DNA of 64,000 bases from Clostridium sp. CAG:492. Lineage in GTDB: Bacteria; Bacillota; Clostridia; TANB77; CAG-508. The first letter of the stretch is position 1. The number at the start of each line of letters is the position of its first letter. The DNA lies in NCBI GenBank assembly GCA_000434335.1, contig FR878223.1, positions 8,882 through 72,881 of the forward strand. The letters run 5' to 3'. Positions 45,699 through 55,207 of the stretch are shown one piece after another. The position numbers were made by a program, and so were the translations under genes. The notes beneath the pieces were generated by a model that was not told the DNA's origin, made no database searches, and was given only the letters and a program-made list of their open reading frames with translations.

Positions 45699-48600
45699 AT
45701 GTTAGTTAGTAAAGATATAATAAATGATTTATACAATAATATAAGTGAAGAAAAATTAAAACTTGCTAAAAAATATAATGATGAAAACAAAATAAAAATC
45801 ATAAAAGCGACTTATGATGATAATAAAAACTTTGAATTACATGCAAAAGCTAATGGTCATAGGGATACTCACGATATTTTTGTTAAAGCACTAAAGAACG
45901 AAATTGTAGATGTAAAATGCACATGTAAAGAATATAAGTCAACTTATGAATCTTGTAGTCATATTATAGCTACTATATTAAAGTTTGCAAATAGTACAGA
46001 ATATTCTAATATATTTGAAAAACAAGATAAAAAAGATACACGATTTTACGATAGAACGAATAAATATAAAACTTTTAATCAAATTATTAATACATTTTAT
46101 GACGAACTATGTGCACAAGAGCAAGAAACAAAAACTAGTGCAAAAATTACAACAGATTTAATTGAAATAGAGCCAAAAATTATTTATGATACACAAAACA
46201 AAGAAATGTCTGTTGAATTTAAGTTGGGAAATGGAAAGAATTCCTATAAAATAAAAAATTTAATAACATTCTATGATACTTTCTTAAATGAAGGTACATT
46301 TAAGTATGGTCAAAAATTAGAGTTTAAACATACACGCTCAATATTTAGAAACAAAGATTTAAAATTACTAGATTTTCTTTTAAAATATTCAGAAATAATT
46401 AAATATACTAATGAATCAATCGGGCAACAACGTTATTATGGGAAAGTTATGAATGAAAGCTCTATAATAATATCTAACACATGTTTAGATGAAATGTTTG
46501 ATGTTTTTGATGGTGAATATATAAAAATAAAAAAAGATTATAATGAAGATAAAATATTATTTTTAAATGAAGCACCAGATATTAAGTTTATATTAGAAGA
46601 AGAAAATGAAAAGGAATATAAACTATATCCTAATATAGATATATATAATTATGATGTTTTATATGGAAAAAAATATTTATATATGATTATTGAAGATGTA
46701 ATTTATAGATGTCCAATGGATTTTAAAAATTCAATTTTAAAATTATTGGAATTATTTAAAAATAACTTTACTAAAGAAATTTTGTTTAAAAAGACAGATA
46801 TACCAAAGTTATTTTCATTAGTAGTACCAAGTATAAAAAAGAATCTTGAAGTAAAAAATGTAAATACAGAAGAGCTTGAAAAATACATACCACAGGAGTT
46901 ATATGTAAAAGTTTATTTGGATTCTAATGAAAGTAATTTTATAACAGCAGATATAAAATTTGGATATAAAGATTTTGAATTTAATCCACTAATTGAAAAT
47001 AAAAGTATAAAAATTCCAAGAGATGTTGTTAAAGAAACTAAAACACTAGAAACTTTTATACAAACAGGTTTTATGTTAGATCAACAAAATGGTAGATTAG
47101 TATTAACTGATGATGAAAAAATATATAATTTTCTATCAGAAGAAATTATGTATTATATGAAAAATTTTGAAATTTTAGCAACAGATGCTTTTAAAAAGAA
47201 AGAGATAAGACATCCTAAAATTTCAAATATTGGAATAAAAATTGAAAATAATTTATTAAAAATAAATTTAAGTGAATTTAATTTTTCACCATCTGAACTT
47301 GCAGAAATAATGGAAAAATATAAATTAAGAAAAAAATATTATAAGTTAACAGATGGAAGTTTTATTGATTTAGAAGAAAATGAAACTTTAGATTTTTTAG
47401 AAAAATTAAATATTGATGGTTCATTAAATTATGAAGATTTAGAATCTGGAGAGCTAGATTTACCTGTATATAGAACATTATATTTAGATAAATTGCTAAA
47501 AGGTACTAGTATGAATGTTTATAAAAGCAAGGAATATAAAGACTTAATAAATGATATTCAAAATGTAAATGATGAGTATATTAAAATACCAAAAGGTTTA
47601 AATGCTACATTAAGAAGGTATCAAGAAATTGGTTATAAATGGCTGAAAACATTAGATATGTACGGATTAGGCGGTATTCTTGCTGATGATATGGGTCTTG
47701 GAAAAACATTACAAGTAATTAGTTTATTATTAGATTATAATGAAAATAGTGATGAAAAAAGAACAAGTATGGTTGTATGCCCAAGCTCTTTAGCTTTAAA
47801 TTGGTTTAATGAAATAAATAAATTTGCACCAACATTAAAAACAACTGTTATTGCAGGAAATGCAGAAGAGCGAAAAAGATTAATTCAAAAATTACAAGAT
47901 TATGATATAATAATAACTTCATATGATTTATTAAAACGTGATGTAGATACATATACAGAAATAAATTATGAATATAAATTTATAATTGCCGATGAAGCTC
48001 AATATATAAAAAATAACAATACACAAAATTTTAAAGCAATAAAGAAAATCAAAGCGCAAACAAAATTTGCTTTAACAGGAACTCCAATTGAAAACTCACT
48101 TGCTGAACTATGGTCAATATTCGATTTTTCAATGCCTGGTTATTTATATAGTTATAGAAAATTTAAAGAGTCATTTGAAACACCAATTATAAAAGAAGAA
48201 GACACATATAAAATGAGCAAACTTAAAATGTTAATTGAACCATTTATTTTAAGAAGAATAAAAGAAGAAGTTTTAACTGAATTACCAGAAAAAACAGTTA
48301 CTGTTTTAAATAGTGAAATGGAAGAAGAGCAACAAAAATTATATATGTCATATATGTCAAAAGCAAGAGAAGAAGTTGAAAATGAACTTATTGCAAGTGG
48401 TTTTGAAAAAAATCAAATGAAGATATTAGCACTATTAATGAGATTAAGACAAATATGTTGTCATCCAAAGCTTTTTATTGATAATTATGATGGCGGAAGT
48501 GGAAAATTAAATCAATGTATGGAAATCATAAAAGATGCTGTACAAGGAAACCATAAAATACTTTTATTTTCTGGATATACATCAATGTTTGATATAATAG

Positions 48601-49010
48601 AAAAAGAGCTTGAAAAAGAAGATATTAAATATTTCAAATTAACAGGACAAACAAAAGTAAGTGAAAGAATTGAACTTGTAGATGAATTTAATGAAAATAA
48701 TGATATAAAGGTATTTTTAATATCACTAAAAGCAGGTGGAACAGGACTAAACTTAATAGGTGCAGACATGGTTATACATTATGACCCTTGGTGGAATATC
48801 TCAGCAGAAAATCAAGCAACAGATAGAACATACAGAATTGGACAAAAACGAAATGTTCAAGTATATAAATTGATAACTAAAAATTCTATAGAAGAAAAAA
48901 TATATGAATTACAACAAAAGAAAGCAAAACTTGTGGATAATATGTTATCAACAAATGAAACATTTATTAGTAAATTATCTAAAGATGAGATAATGGATTT
49001 ATTTAAATAA
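45699..49010 (+). CDS. SWIM zinc-finger SNF2/DEAD-like helicase
   Basis: A protein of 1103 aa. A SWIM zinc finger (Cys74, Cys76, Cys86, His88) is followed by a long helicase-associated region (about 150-620). The Swi2/Snf2 motor has Walker A DDMGLGKT (near 664-671), DEAQ (near 765), LTGTPIEN and, in lobe two, SLKAGGTGLNL and DRTYRIGQ. This is the bacterial RapA-unlike SNF2 type common in Firmicutes. It is thought to remodel DNA-protein or RNA polymerase complexes, but its role is not defined. GAAGAGGG precedes ATG 45699. It is probably monocistronic. Confidence 0.93.
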   Translation: MLVSKDIINDLYNNISEEKLKLAKKYNDENKIKIIKATYDDNKNFELHAKANGHRDTHDIFVKALKNEIVDVKCTCKEYKSTYESCSHIIATILKFANSTEYSNIFEKQDKKDTRFYDRTNKYKTFNQIINTFYDELCAQEQETKTSAKITTDLIEIEPKIIYDTQNKEMSVEFKLGNGKNSYKIKNLITFYDTFLNEGTFKYGQKLEFKHTRSIFRNKDLKLLDFLLKYSEIIKYTNESIGQQRYYGKVMNESSIIISNTCLDEMFDVFDGEYIKIKKDYNEDKILFLNEAPDIKFILEEENEKEYKLYPNIDIYNYDVLYGKKYLYMIIEDVIYRCPMDFKNSILKLLELFKNNFTKEILFKKTDIPKLFSLVVPSIKKNLEVKNVNTEELEKYIPQELYVKVYLDSNESNFITADIKFGYKDFEFNPLIENKSIKIPRDVVKETKTLETFIQTGFMLDQQNGRLVLTDDEKIYNFLSEEIMYYMKNFEILATDAFKKKEIRHPKISNIGIKIENNLLKINLSEFNFSPSELAEIMEKYKLRKKYYKLTDGSFIDLEENETLDFLEKLNIDGSLNYEDLESGELDLPVYRTLYLDKLLKGTSMNVYKSKEYKDLINDIQNVNDEYIKIPKGLNATLRRYQEIGYKWLKTLDMYGLGGILADDMGLGKTLQVISLLLDYNENSDEKRTSMVVCPSSLALNWFNEINKFAPTLKTTVIAGNAEERKRLIQKLQDYDIIITSYDLLKRDVDTYTEINYEYKFIIADEAQYIKNNNTQNFKAIKKIKAQTKFALTGTPIENSLAELWSIFDFSMPGYLYSYRKFKESFETPIIKEEDTYKMSKLKMLIEPFILRRIKEEVLTELPEKTVTVLNSEMEEEQQKLYMSYMSKAREEVENELIASGFEKNQMKILALLMRLRQICCHPKLFIDNYDGGSGKLNQCMEIIKDAVQGNHKILLFSGYTSMFDIIEKELEKEDIKYFKLTGQTKVSERIELVDEFNENNDIKVFLISLKAGGTGLNLIGADMVIHYDPWWNISAENQATDRTYRIGQKRNVQVYKLITKNSIEEKIYELQQKKAKLVDNMLSTNETFISKLSKDEIMDLFK

Positions 49011-49056
49011 TTAAAAAATATAAAGATTAAATGCTTACAAAGATGGGTGGTCAATA

Positions 49057-49165
49057 GGTTGTCAATGGTTGTCAATGGGGACGGTTCTTTTTGACACATC
49101 CATTTTTTCGATATTAAAATTTTTAGTCATGATGTGTCAAAAAGAACCGTCCCCATTGACAACCT
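49057..49165. repeat. REP/MITE-like inverted repeat element
   Basis: Perfect 34-bp inverted arms (49067-49100 and 49131-49164) around a 30-nt AT-rich loop. The arm core includes GGGGACGGTTCTTTTTGAC, much more GC-rich than the genome. The left arm is preceded by a tandem 10-bp repeat GGTTGTCAAT (49057-49066 and 49067-49076). The GGGGACGGTTC core recurs in many Firmicutes genomes as mobile palindromes linked with REP-associated transposases; none is encoded here. Confidence 0.85.
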
Positions 49166-49299
49166 AATTTTGTTCATTTGGCTATAGTATAATGCTTTAA
49201 CGAGGAAAAGTTTTCTACGTTGTTAAAGTTCTAACACTTGAATTATTTTAATTGCATGATATAATAAAAAACAATAATTTATGAAGGGATTAGAATTTT

Positions 49300-50667
49300 A
49301 TGAAAGATTATATAACAATAATAGGAGCAGGTCTTGCAGGGTCTGAAGCAGCATATCAAATTGCAAAAAAGGGAATTAATGTTAAATTATATGAAATGAA
49401 ACCACAAAAGTTTTCTCCAGCACATTCAAATGAAAATTTTGCAGAAATAGTGTGTAGTAATTCTTTTAAATCAAATTTACATACAAATGCTTGTGGGTTA
49501 TTAAAAGAAGAGCTAAGAATATTGGATTCATTACTTATAAAGATTGCAGATGAAACAGCAGTACCAGCAGGTCAAGCATTAGCTGTTGATAGAGAGCTTT
49601 TTTCTAAAAGAGTAACAGAAAAAATAAAATCAATGCCAAATATTGAAATTATAAATGAAGAAATAGGAGATAAAGTTCATTTAAAAGATTTAGCGAAGGA
49701 TGGTATAGTAATTATAGCTACAGGTCCGTTAACATCAGATAAATTATCAGATGAAATATTACAAATAACAGGTGACAATGATTTACATTTTTATGATGCT
49801 GCTGCTCCAATTGTTTCAAAAGATTCAATAAATATGGATATTGCCTTTTGGGGAGATCGATATGACCAAGAAAGAGCAAAAGAAGAAGATATTGAAGATT
49901 GGAAACAACGAATAAAAGATGTAAAAAAATCAGACTATATAAATTTGCCAATGAGCAAAGATGAGTATGAAAATTTTTGGAATGAGTTAGTAAATGCAGA
50001 AGTAGTTGAATTACATGAATTTGAAAAAAGAGAGATTTTTGAAGGTTGTATGCCACTAGAAGTTATGGCAAAACGCGGAATTGACACCTTAAGGTATGGA
50101 CCATTAAAACCAGTAGGATTTACTGACCCTAGAACAGGTTATAGGCCATATGCTGTTGTTCAATTAAGACAAGACAATTCAGAAGGAACAATTTACAATA
50201 TAGTAGGATTTCAAACAAATTTAAAATTCGGTGAACAAAAAAGAGTATTTAGTCAAATTCCAGGATTAGAAAATGCAGAGTTTGAAAAATATGGAGTTAT
50301 GCACAGAAACACATATATAAATTCAACAAAGTTATTAGATAATACTTACAACTTTAAACAAAATACTAATATATTTTTTGCAGGACAAATAACAGGTGTA
50401 GAAGGATATGTAGAATCAATATCATCAGGTCTTGTTTCAGCATTAAATGCAATTAACAAATTTAATAATATAAACACAAAAACAGAATTCAGTGAATTAA
50501 CAATGATAGGAGCACTAGCAAAATATATATCAACACCAAACGAAAAATTTCAACCAATGAACGCAAATTTTGGTATATTACCACAATTAGATGAAAAAAT
50601 AAGAGACAAAAAATTACGATACGAAAAACTAGCAGATAGGTCTTTATTGCAGTTCCAAAAATTGTAA
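49300..50667 (+). CDS. trmFO: Folate/FAD-dependent tRNA m5U54 methyltransferase
   Basis: Forms m5U54 (ribothymidine) in the tRNA T loop, using methylene-tetrahydrofolate and FADH2. The protein has 455 aa. The FAD-binding start is IIGAGLAGSEAAYQ (8-21). SNENFAEIVCSNSFKS contains the first catalytic Cys, and FEGCMPLEVMAKRG contains the second. RPYAVVQLRQDN and a C-terminal GQITGVEGY flavin motif follow. AAGGGA precedes ATG 49300. It is followed after 75 bp by ydbC. Confidence 0.97.
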   Translation: MKDYITIIGAGLAGSEAAYQIAKKGINVKLYEMKPQKFSPAHSNENFAEIVCSNSFKSNLHTNACGLLKEELRILDSLLIKIADETAVPAGQALAVDRELFSKRVTEKIKSMPNIEIINEEIGDKVHLKDLAKDGIVIIATGPLTSDKLSDEILQITGDNDLHFYDAAAPIVSKDSINMDIAFWGDRYDQERAKEEDIEDWKQRIKDVKKSDYINLPMSKDEYENFWNELVNAEVVELHEFEKREIFEGCMPLEVMAKRGIDTLRYGPLKPVGFTDPRTGYRPYAVVQLRQDNSEGTIYNIVGFQTNLKFGEQKRVFSQIPGLENAEFEKYGVMHRNTYINSTKLLDNTYNFKQNTNIFFAGQITGVEGYVESISSGLVSALNAINKFNNINTKTEFSELTMIGALAKYISTPNEKFQPMNANFGILPQLDEKIRDKKLRYEKLADRSLLQFQKL

Positions 50668-50742
50668 AAAAATGTAATTTGGGGATAGACAAATGGATTT
50701 TTTAATAATATAATAAAAAAAACAAAAGCGGAGGTTGAACAA

Positions 50743-50958
50743 ATGGCAGATTTGAAATTTGAAATAATAAAAAAAATTGGAGTGCTATCAGAAACAGAAA
50801 AAGGATGGAAAAAGGAAATTAATTTAGTAAAATGGAATGATTTTGCACCAAAATATGATCTTCGTGACTGGAACGAAGACCACACAAGAATGGGAAAAGG
50901 TATTACTTTAACAGAAGATGAATTGAATAAATTAAAAGAAACTTTAGAAAATATGTAA
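50743..50958 (+). CDS. YdbC/PC4-like single-stranded DNA binding protein
   Basis: A protein of 71 aa matching the YdbC family: FEIIKKIGVLSETEKGWKKE, then NLVKWN and YDLRDWNEDHTRMGKGITL. These are bacterial homologues of the PC4 fold and bind single-stranded nucleic acid as dimers. The biological role is unclear. A GGAGGTTG site precedes ATG 50743. It is followed after 26 nt by a small unknown gene, likely in the same transcript. Confidence 0.9.
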   Translation: MADLKFEIIKKIGVLSETEKGWKKEINLVKWNDFAPKYDLRDWNEDHTRMGKGITLTEDELNKLKETLENM

Positions 50959-50984
50959 TATATATAGAAAGAAAAGGTTGTAAA

Positions 50985-51239
50985 ATGGAAGAAAATTTTA
51001 AGGATATTTTAGATTCAATTAATACATTACATAAAAAATATAGATCAAAAGAGTACTTAGAAACAATAGAGCATTTTAATAGAGACTCTAAAGATTTGGT
51101 AAAAATTCTTGAAAAGTATAAAGTTAATGAAAATAAATCAAAAGAAAATAAAATAAAAAAGACTAAACAGAAAGTTAAGCTAAAAAAGAATTACGAAAAA
51201 AATAATCATATATATAAAAAAATAGAGGCTATATCATAG
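50985..51239 (+). CDS. Small basic coiled-coil protein, unrecognised
   Basis: A protein of 84 aa, almost wholly helical and Lys-rich, with no known domain. The first half has heptad spacing (ILDSINTLHKKYRSKEYLET); the second half is KEN/KK-rich and probably disordered. An AGAAAGAAAAGG site precedes ATG 50985. It lies 26 nt behind ydbC. Its end overlaps the convergent spoVB end by 11 nt, inside a bidirectional terminator. Confidence 0.65.
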   Translation: MEENFKDILDSINTLHKKYRSKEYLETIEHFNRDSKDLVKILEKYKVNENKSKENKIKKTKQKVKLKKNYEKNNHIYKKIEAIS

Positions 51240-51252
51240 GCTCTATTTTTTT
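51216..51252. terminator. Bidirectional terminator at the ydbC unit / spoVB junction
   Basis: AAAAAAATAGAG pairs with CTCTATTTTTTT (51216-51227 with 51241-51252). It overlaps the 3' ends of both convergent genes. Confidence 0.85.
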
Positions 51253-52617
51253 ATATGTATGATTTTTGAAAACACAATTTTTTTTATGTGTTACAACAGA
51301 GCTCTTTAAAAAATTAAATTTTCTACAAAGAACAAACAAGCTTAGTAAAAAGTTAAAAATTTCGCTAAAATATAAAATAAATATATAAGAATTTATTCCA
51401 AATTGTGGTATTAAAAATTTAATAAATAAAATGCTAATTAACAAATCAAAGATATTAATTATCATTACATATACTTGAAGGTTAAGGCTCTTTAATAGGC
51501 TATCTATAACACTATCCATATAAATATATACAATAATTGGTGAGAGTATTTTTATATAGAATTCAACTGATAATGTTTTATATAAATTATCATCAATCCA
51601 ATGCGAAAAAACTATCAAAACGATCGTAGTGATAATAGAAAATATAAAAGTTAATATTAGACATTTTTTTGTTATCTTTATAATTTTATTCAAATCTGTA
51701 TTAATATTATATTTTGAAAGTTTTGGTATCAATAAATTACTATATGACTGTATAAATGTTAAAGGAAATAAAATTAAACTCATTACTGTGCTAGAAATTA
51801 AACCATAATAAGATAGAGCTTCATTATGTGATAAACCATATTGTACTAAAGCGAGTGGAATTAAAGTATTTTTTAATGTAGAAAGGCCAGATTTTATATA
51901 TGTAGTAAGTGCTACAGGTAATGAAATTTTGCATATTTCTTTAATAAAATTAGATTGAGAATTTGTGTTGGTAAAACTTTTTTTATAATCAATATTATAA
52001 TAATAAATTAAGTATACAAATGAACAAATATCAGCAATAACAGTACTTATTACAAGAACAAAGCATATTTGATAATTATTTGTGAAAAAATTATTATAAT
52101 AAAAAAGCAAAATAATAGAAATTTGCATTAATATTTCAATAACTTGTGAAATAATTACCGTTTTTATTTTTTCATATGCCATAAAATAACCATTTAAACA
52201 TGATGATAAAGAGCAAAAAGGTAAAGCAATTGCTAATATATATAACAAATTAATTGAAATAGTGTTATTTAAAATATTATTTGTAATATAAGGAGAAAAT
52301 ATTATCATAATAAAAATAGATAACAGGCTAAAAAAAATACAATATTTAAAACAGCTCTTGATTATATTATGAACATTTTTTGATTTATTAAAAGAATAAT
52401 CTTCAGATACCAATCTAGTAGATGAAAGATTTATTCCAGACAAAGCTATTGTTAGAAAAAATGCAAATACAGATAATATAATTCCAAATGTACCTAATAA
52501 GGAGCTACTTATTTTATTAGATAAAAATATGTTAAATAAAACAGCAATTAAACGTAAAAATAAAGTTGAAATAGTAAGAATTAAACCATTTTTTATAAAG
52601 GTATTTATCTTTTTCAT
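51229..52617 (-). CDS. spoVB: SpoVB/MurJ-like lipid-linked oligosaccharide flippase
   Basis: A membrane protein of 462 aa with about 14 helices, of the MATE-like MVF/polysaccharide-transporter superfamily. It opens MKKINTFIKNGLILT and has TRLVSEDYS and LPVALTTYIKSGLSTLKNTLIPL, which match SpoVB. SpoVB acts in the mother cell in spore cortex synthesis and probably flips lipid-linked precursors. ATG 52617 follows TGGAGGA; the longer frame to 52695 has no such site. A SigE-type promoter and a terminator-bearing leader lie upstream on the minus strand. Confidence 0.88.
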   Translation of the reverse strand: MKKINTFIKNGLILTISTLFLRLIAVLFNIFLSNKISSSLLGTFGIILSVFAFFLTIALSGINLSSTRLVSEDYSFNKSKNVHNIIKSCFKYCIFFSLLSIFIMIIFSPYITNNILNNTISINLLYILAIALPFCSLSSCLNGYFMAYEKIKTVIISQVIEILMQISIILLFYYNNFFTNNYQICFVLVISTVIADICSFVYLIYYYNIDYKKSFTNTNSQSNFIKEICKISLPVALTTYIKSGLSTLKNTLIPLALVQYGLSHNEALSYYGLISSTVMSLILFPLTFIQSYSNLLIPKLSKYNINTDLNKIIKITKKCLILTFIFSIITTIVLIVFSHWIDDNLYKTLSVEFYIKILSPIIVYIYMDSVIDSLLKSLNLQVYVMIINIFDLLISILFIKFLIPQFGINSYIFILYFSEIFNFLLSLFVLCRKFNFLKSSVVTHKKNCVFKNHTYKKIEPMI

Positions 52618-52694
52618 TAAGTCCTCCATATATACTAATAATAAGAATATATGTGGGTCAAAATAAAGTATTCGAAAAAAAATAATAAAAAACA

Positions 52695-52720
52695 AAAAAG
52701 CACTTTTTCAAGTGCTTTTT
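52695..52720 (-). terminator. Leader terminator upstream of spoVB
   Basis: AAAAAGCAC pairs with GTGCTTTTT. On the minus strand it is followed by a T-rich stretch. It lies between the SigE-type promoter and the spoVB start, so it is either an attenuator or the end of a small RNA. Confidence 0.7.
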
Positions 52721-52745
52721 CTGAAAATAAAAGGGGATGTTGTAT

Positions 52746-52778
52746 TGTTAGTAACTGGAGTAAAATTTGTTACTAACA
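52746..52778 (-). other. Second hairpin in the spoVB leader
   Basis: Perfect 10-bp stem TGTTAGTAAC with GTTACTAACA and a 13-nt loop, upstream of the leader terminator in the direction of spoVB transcription. Confidence 0.6.
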
Positions 52779-52828
52779 TTATAAATAATATAACAATGAA
52801 TTTTGTCCATATTGTGAACTCAAAGTGT

Positions 52829-52858
52829 TTTGTATGAAAAATATAAATTGAATATCAA
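52829..52858 (-). promoter_or_regulatory. Candidate SigE promoter of spoVB
   Basis: Read on the minus strand: TTGATATT, 14 bp, CATACAAA. This matches the SigE consensus (K-M-ATATT, 13-15 bp, CATACAAT) closely. The start site would give a 5' leader of about 205 nt before spoVB. Confidence 0.65.
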
Positions 52859-52922
52859 AATCTCACACCTTCTAAAAATCTACATAATATATAACATAAA
52901 CATTATGAAGGGAGTGTAAATA

Positions 52923-54179
52923 ATGAAATCTTACATAATTGAAGGTGGAAAAAAATTAGAAGGAACTGTAAAAATAAGTGGTTCAAAAAATGCTTCATTA
53001 CCAATATTAGCTGCAACAATATTAAGTGAAAAAACAAATAAATTGTATAATGTACCACAAATAAAAGATACTAAAACAACTTTGGAAATTCTAAAACTTT
53101 TGGGTTGCAAAATCAAGCAAAATAGTGGTAAAATAGAGATTAATTCAAAACATATAACAAAAACAGAAATACCAGAACATCTAATGAGAGAAATGAGATC
53201 AACAGTTATTATGGCAGGTGCATTATTAGGGAGGTTTAAAGAAGTAACATTTTCATATCCAGGAGGTTGTGATATTGGATCAAGACCAATCGATTTACAC
53301 ATAAATGCTTTTAAAAAACTTGGAGTAGAAATTACAGAAGAGGCAGGATTTATTAAGTGTAAAGCGAATAAAATAATTGGTACTAATATTGATTTAGATT
53401 TTCCAAGTGTTGGAGCAACAGAAAATATAATTTTAGCTACAGTATTGTCGACAGGAACTACAACAATAAATAATGCAGCAATGGAACCAGAAATAATTGA
53501 TATGGTACAATTTTTGAAAAAAATGGGAGCTAAAATACAAGGAGAAGGAACAAACCAAATTATAATTGATGGTGTTGAAAAATTATCAGGAGTAAGCTAT
53601 AATATAATGCCAGATAGAATTGAAGCTGGTACTATTTTATGTGCAGTGGCTGCTACAGGAGGAAATGTAACATTAGATAATGTAATGCCAGAGCATTTAA
53701 CTGCAGTAATAAACAAATTAGAAGAAACTGGATGCAAAATAGAAATAAATAATAAAAAAATAACTTTAAATGCACCAAAAAAATTGAAATCAATTGATAT
53801 AAAAACAATGACATATCCAGGATTCCCAACAGATTTACAACAAATTTTTGCGACGATGTTAGTAAAGGCAAGTGGAACATCAATAATTGTAGAAAATATT
53901 TTCGAAAGTAGATATAAATATATTTCTGAACTTAGAAAAATGGGCGCAAAAGTTACTGTAGAAGGAAAAACAGCTATAATTAAAGGAACAAGAAAAATAA
54001 ATGCAACAACTGTAGTATGCACAGATTTAAGAGGCGGTGCAGCTCTTGTAATTGCTGGATTAATGGCAAAAGGTAAATCTAGAGTTGAAAATATAGGATA
54101 TATACAAAGAGGATACGAAAACCTAGAAAATAAGTTAGGTAGTTTAGGTGCAAAGATAAAACTAGAAGAATCTAATTAA
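52923..54179 (+). CDS. murA: UDP-N-acetylglucosamine 1-carboxyvinyltransferase
   Basis: First committed step of peptidoglycan synthesis: adds enolpyruvate from PEP to UDP-GlcNAc. The protein has 418 aa. The start is SYIIEGGKKLEGTVKISGSKNASLP (split: substrate Lys/Asn near 22-23). The catalytic loop PGGCDIGSRP (near 115-124) has the Cys alkylated by fosfomycin. Later conserved segments are RIEAGT and DLRGGAALVIAGL. GAAGGGAG lies before ATG 52923. divIB follows 37 nt later, as in other Firmicutes. Confidence 0.97.
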   Translation: MKSYIIEGGKKLEGTVKISGSKNASLPILAATILSEKTNKLYNVPQIKDTKTTLEILKLLGCKIKQNSGKIEINSKHITKTEIPEHLMREMRSTVIMAGALLGRFKEVTFSYPGGCDIGSRPIDLHINAFKKLGVEITEEAGFIKCKANKIIGTNIDLDFPSVGATENIILATVLSTGTTTINNAAMEPEIIDMVQFLKKMGAKIQGEGTNQIIIDGVEKLSGVSYNIMPDRIEAGTILCAVAATGGNVTLDNVMPEHLTAVINKLEETGCKIEINNKKITLNAPKKLKSIDIKTMTYPGFPTDLQQIFATMLVKASGTSIIVENIFESRYKYISELRKMGAKVTVEGKTAIIKGTRKINATTVVCTDLRGGAALVIAGLMAKGKSRVENIGYIQRGYENLENKLGSLGAKIKLEESN

Positions 54180-54216
54180 TAAGTTTAATTAATATTTTAG
54201 GGAGGGAAGTTAGTAA

Positions 54217-55197
54217 ATGGCAAAAAGTAATAAAAAAAGAGCGATAGTTTATTCTAATGTAAAGAAAAATAAAAAAAGAGCAGAAGAAATAACTAAAATT
54301 AAAGATGAACATATAAATTTAAATGATGAAATAATAATAGGAATGTCAAGTCAAGTTCCAAAAAAAAGTAGTGCAAAAAGTAAAAAAAATTCGGAAAAGA
54401 AAAATAAAAAGCCACATAATAACAACCCTCAAAAAAATAATAAAAAGGTAAATAATGTAAAGAAAAAGAAAATAATTATTAGCTTTTTATTTCTTATTAT
54501 AATTATATTAATTGTAGTAGGAATAATTTGTTTTATGAAATCTTCGTTTTTTAATATAAATAAAATTAATGTAAAAATAGAAAATAATAAAATACTTACT
54601 GAAGCGGAGATAAAAGATTTATCTACAATAAATATTGGACAAAATATATATTCAATAAATAAAAAGGATATTATAAACAGCATAAAAAATAACTCATATG
54701 TAGAAAATGTAAAAATTAAAAGAAAACTTCCTAATGCAATAGAAATACAAATTGAAGAGCGTACACCCAAATATCAACTAAAAAGTGATAGTCAATATAT
54801 ATATATTGATGAACAAGGATACATATTAGAAGTAAATTCAGATGCAAAAGATTTAACTACAATAGTTGGATATCAAACAACTGATTTTACAATTGGAAAT
54901 AAAATTGAAGAAAGTGATATAGAAAAAATTAACAATATACCACAAATAATACAAGAACTTGAAAAAAATAATTTGCTAAATGAACTTACAAGCATTGATA
55001 TAAAAGACAAAAATGATTATATAGTTAATTTTGAAAATTTGCACAAGGTAGCACATTTAGGAAATATGACATCATTAAATGAAAAAATGAATTTTGTAAA
55101 AGAAATTATGTCTAAAGAGCAAGATTATGAAGGTGAAGTTTTTGTTAATGTTGATTTAAATAACGGAGAGTATCCATATTTTAGAGAAAAAGTATAA
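54217..55197 (+). CDS. divIB: Cell division protein DivIB/FtsQ
   Basis: A bitopic division protein that with FtsL and DivIC activates septal wall synthesis. The protein has 326 aa. An unusually long, Lys/Asn-rich cytoplasmic tail (about 1-88) precedes one membrane helix (about 89-109). The POTRA domain (about 113-180, FNINKINVKIENNKIL) and the beta domain (about 185-300) follow. The order POTRA then beta with RTPKYQLKSD is typical. GGGAGGGAAG precedes ATG 54217. It lies between murA and the DUF881 genes, as in B. subtilis. Confidence 0.93.
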   Translation: MAKSNKKRAIVYSNVKKNKKRAEEITKIKDEHINLNDEIIIGMSSQVPKKSSAKSKKNSEKKNKKPHNNNPQKNNKKVNNVKKKKIIISFLFLIIIILIVVGIICFMKSSFFNINKINVKIENNKILTEAEIKDLSTINIGQNIYSINKKDIINSIKNNSYVENVKIKRKLPNAIEIQIEERTPKYQLKSDSQYIYIDEQGYILEVNSDAKDLTTIVGYQTTDFTIGNKIEESDIEKINNIPQIIQELEKNNLLNELTSIDIKDKNDYIVNFENLHKVAHLGNMTSLNEKMNFVKEIMSKEQDYEGEVFVNVDLNNGEYPYFREKV

Positions 55198-55207
55198 AGG
55201 AGAATAT

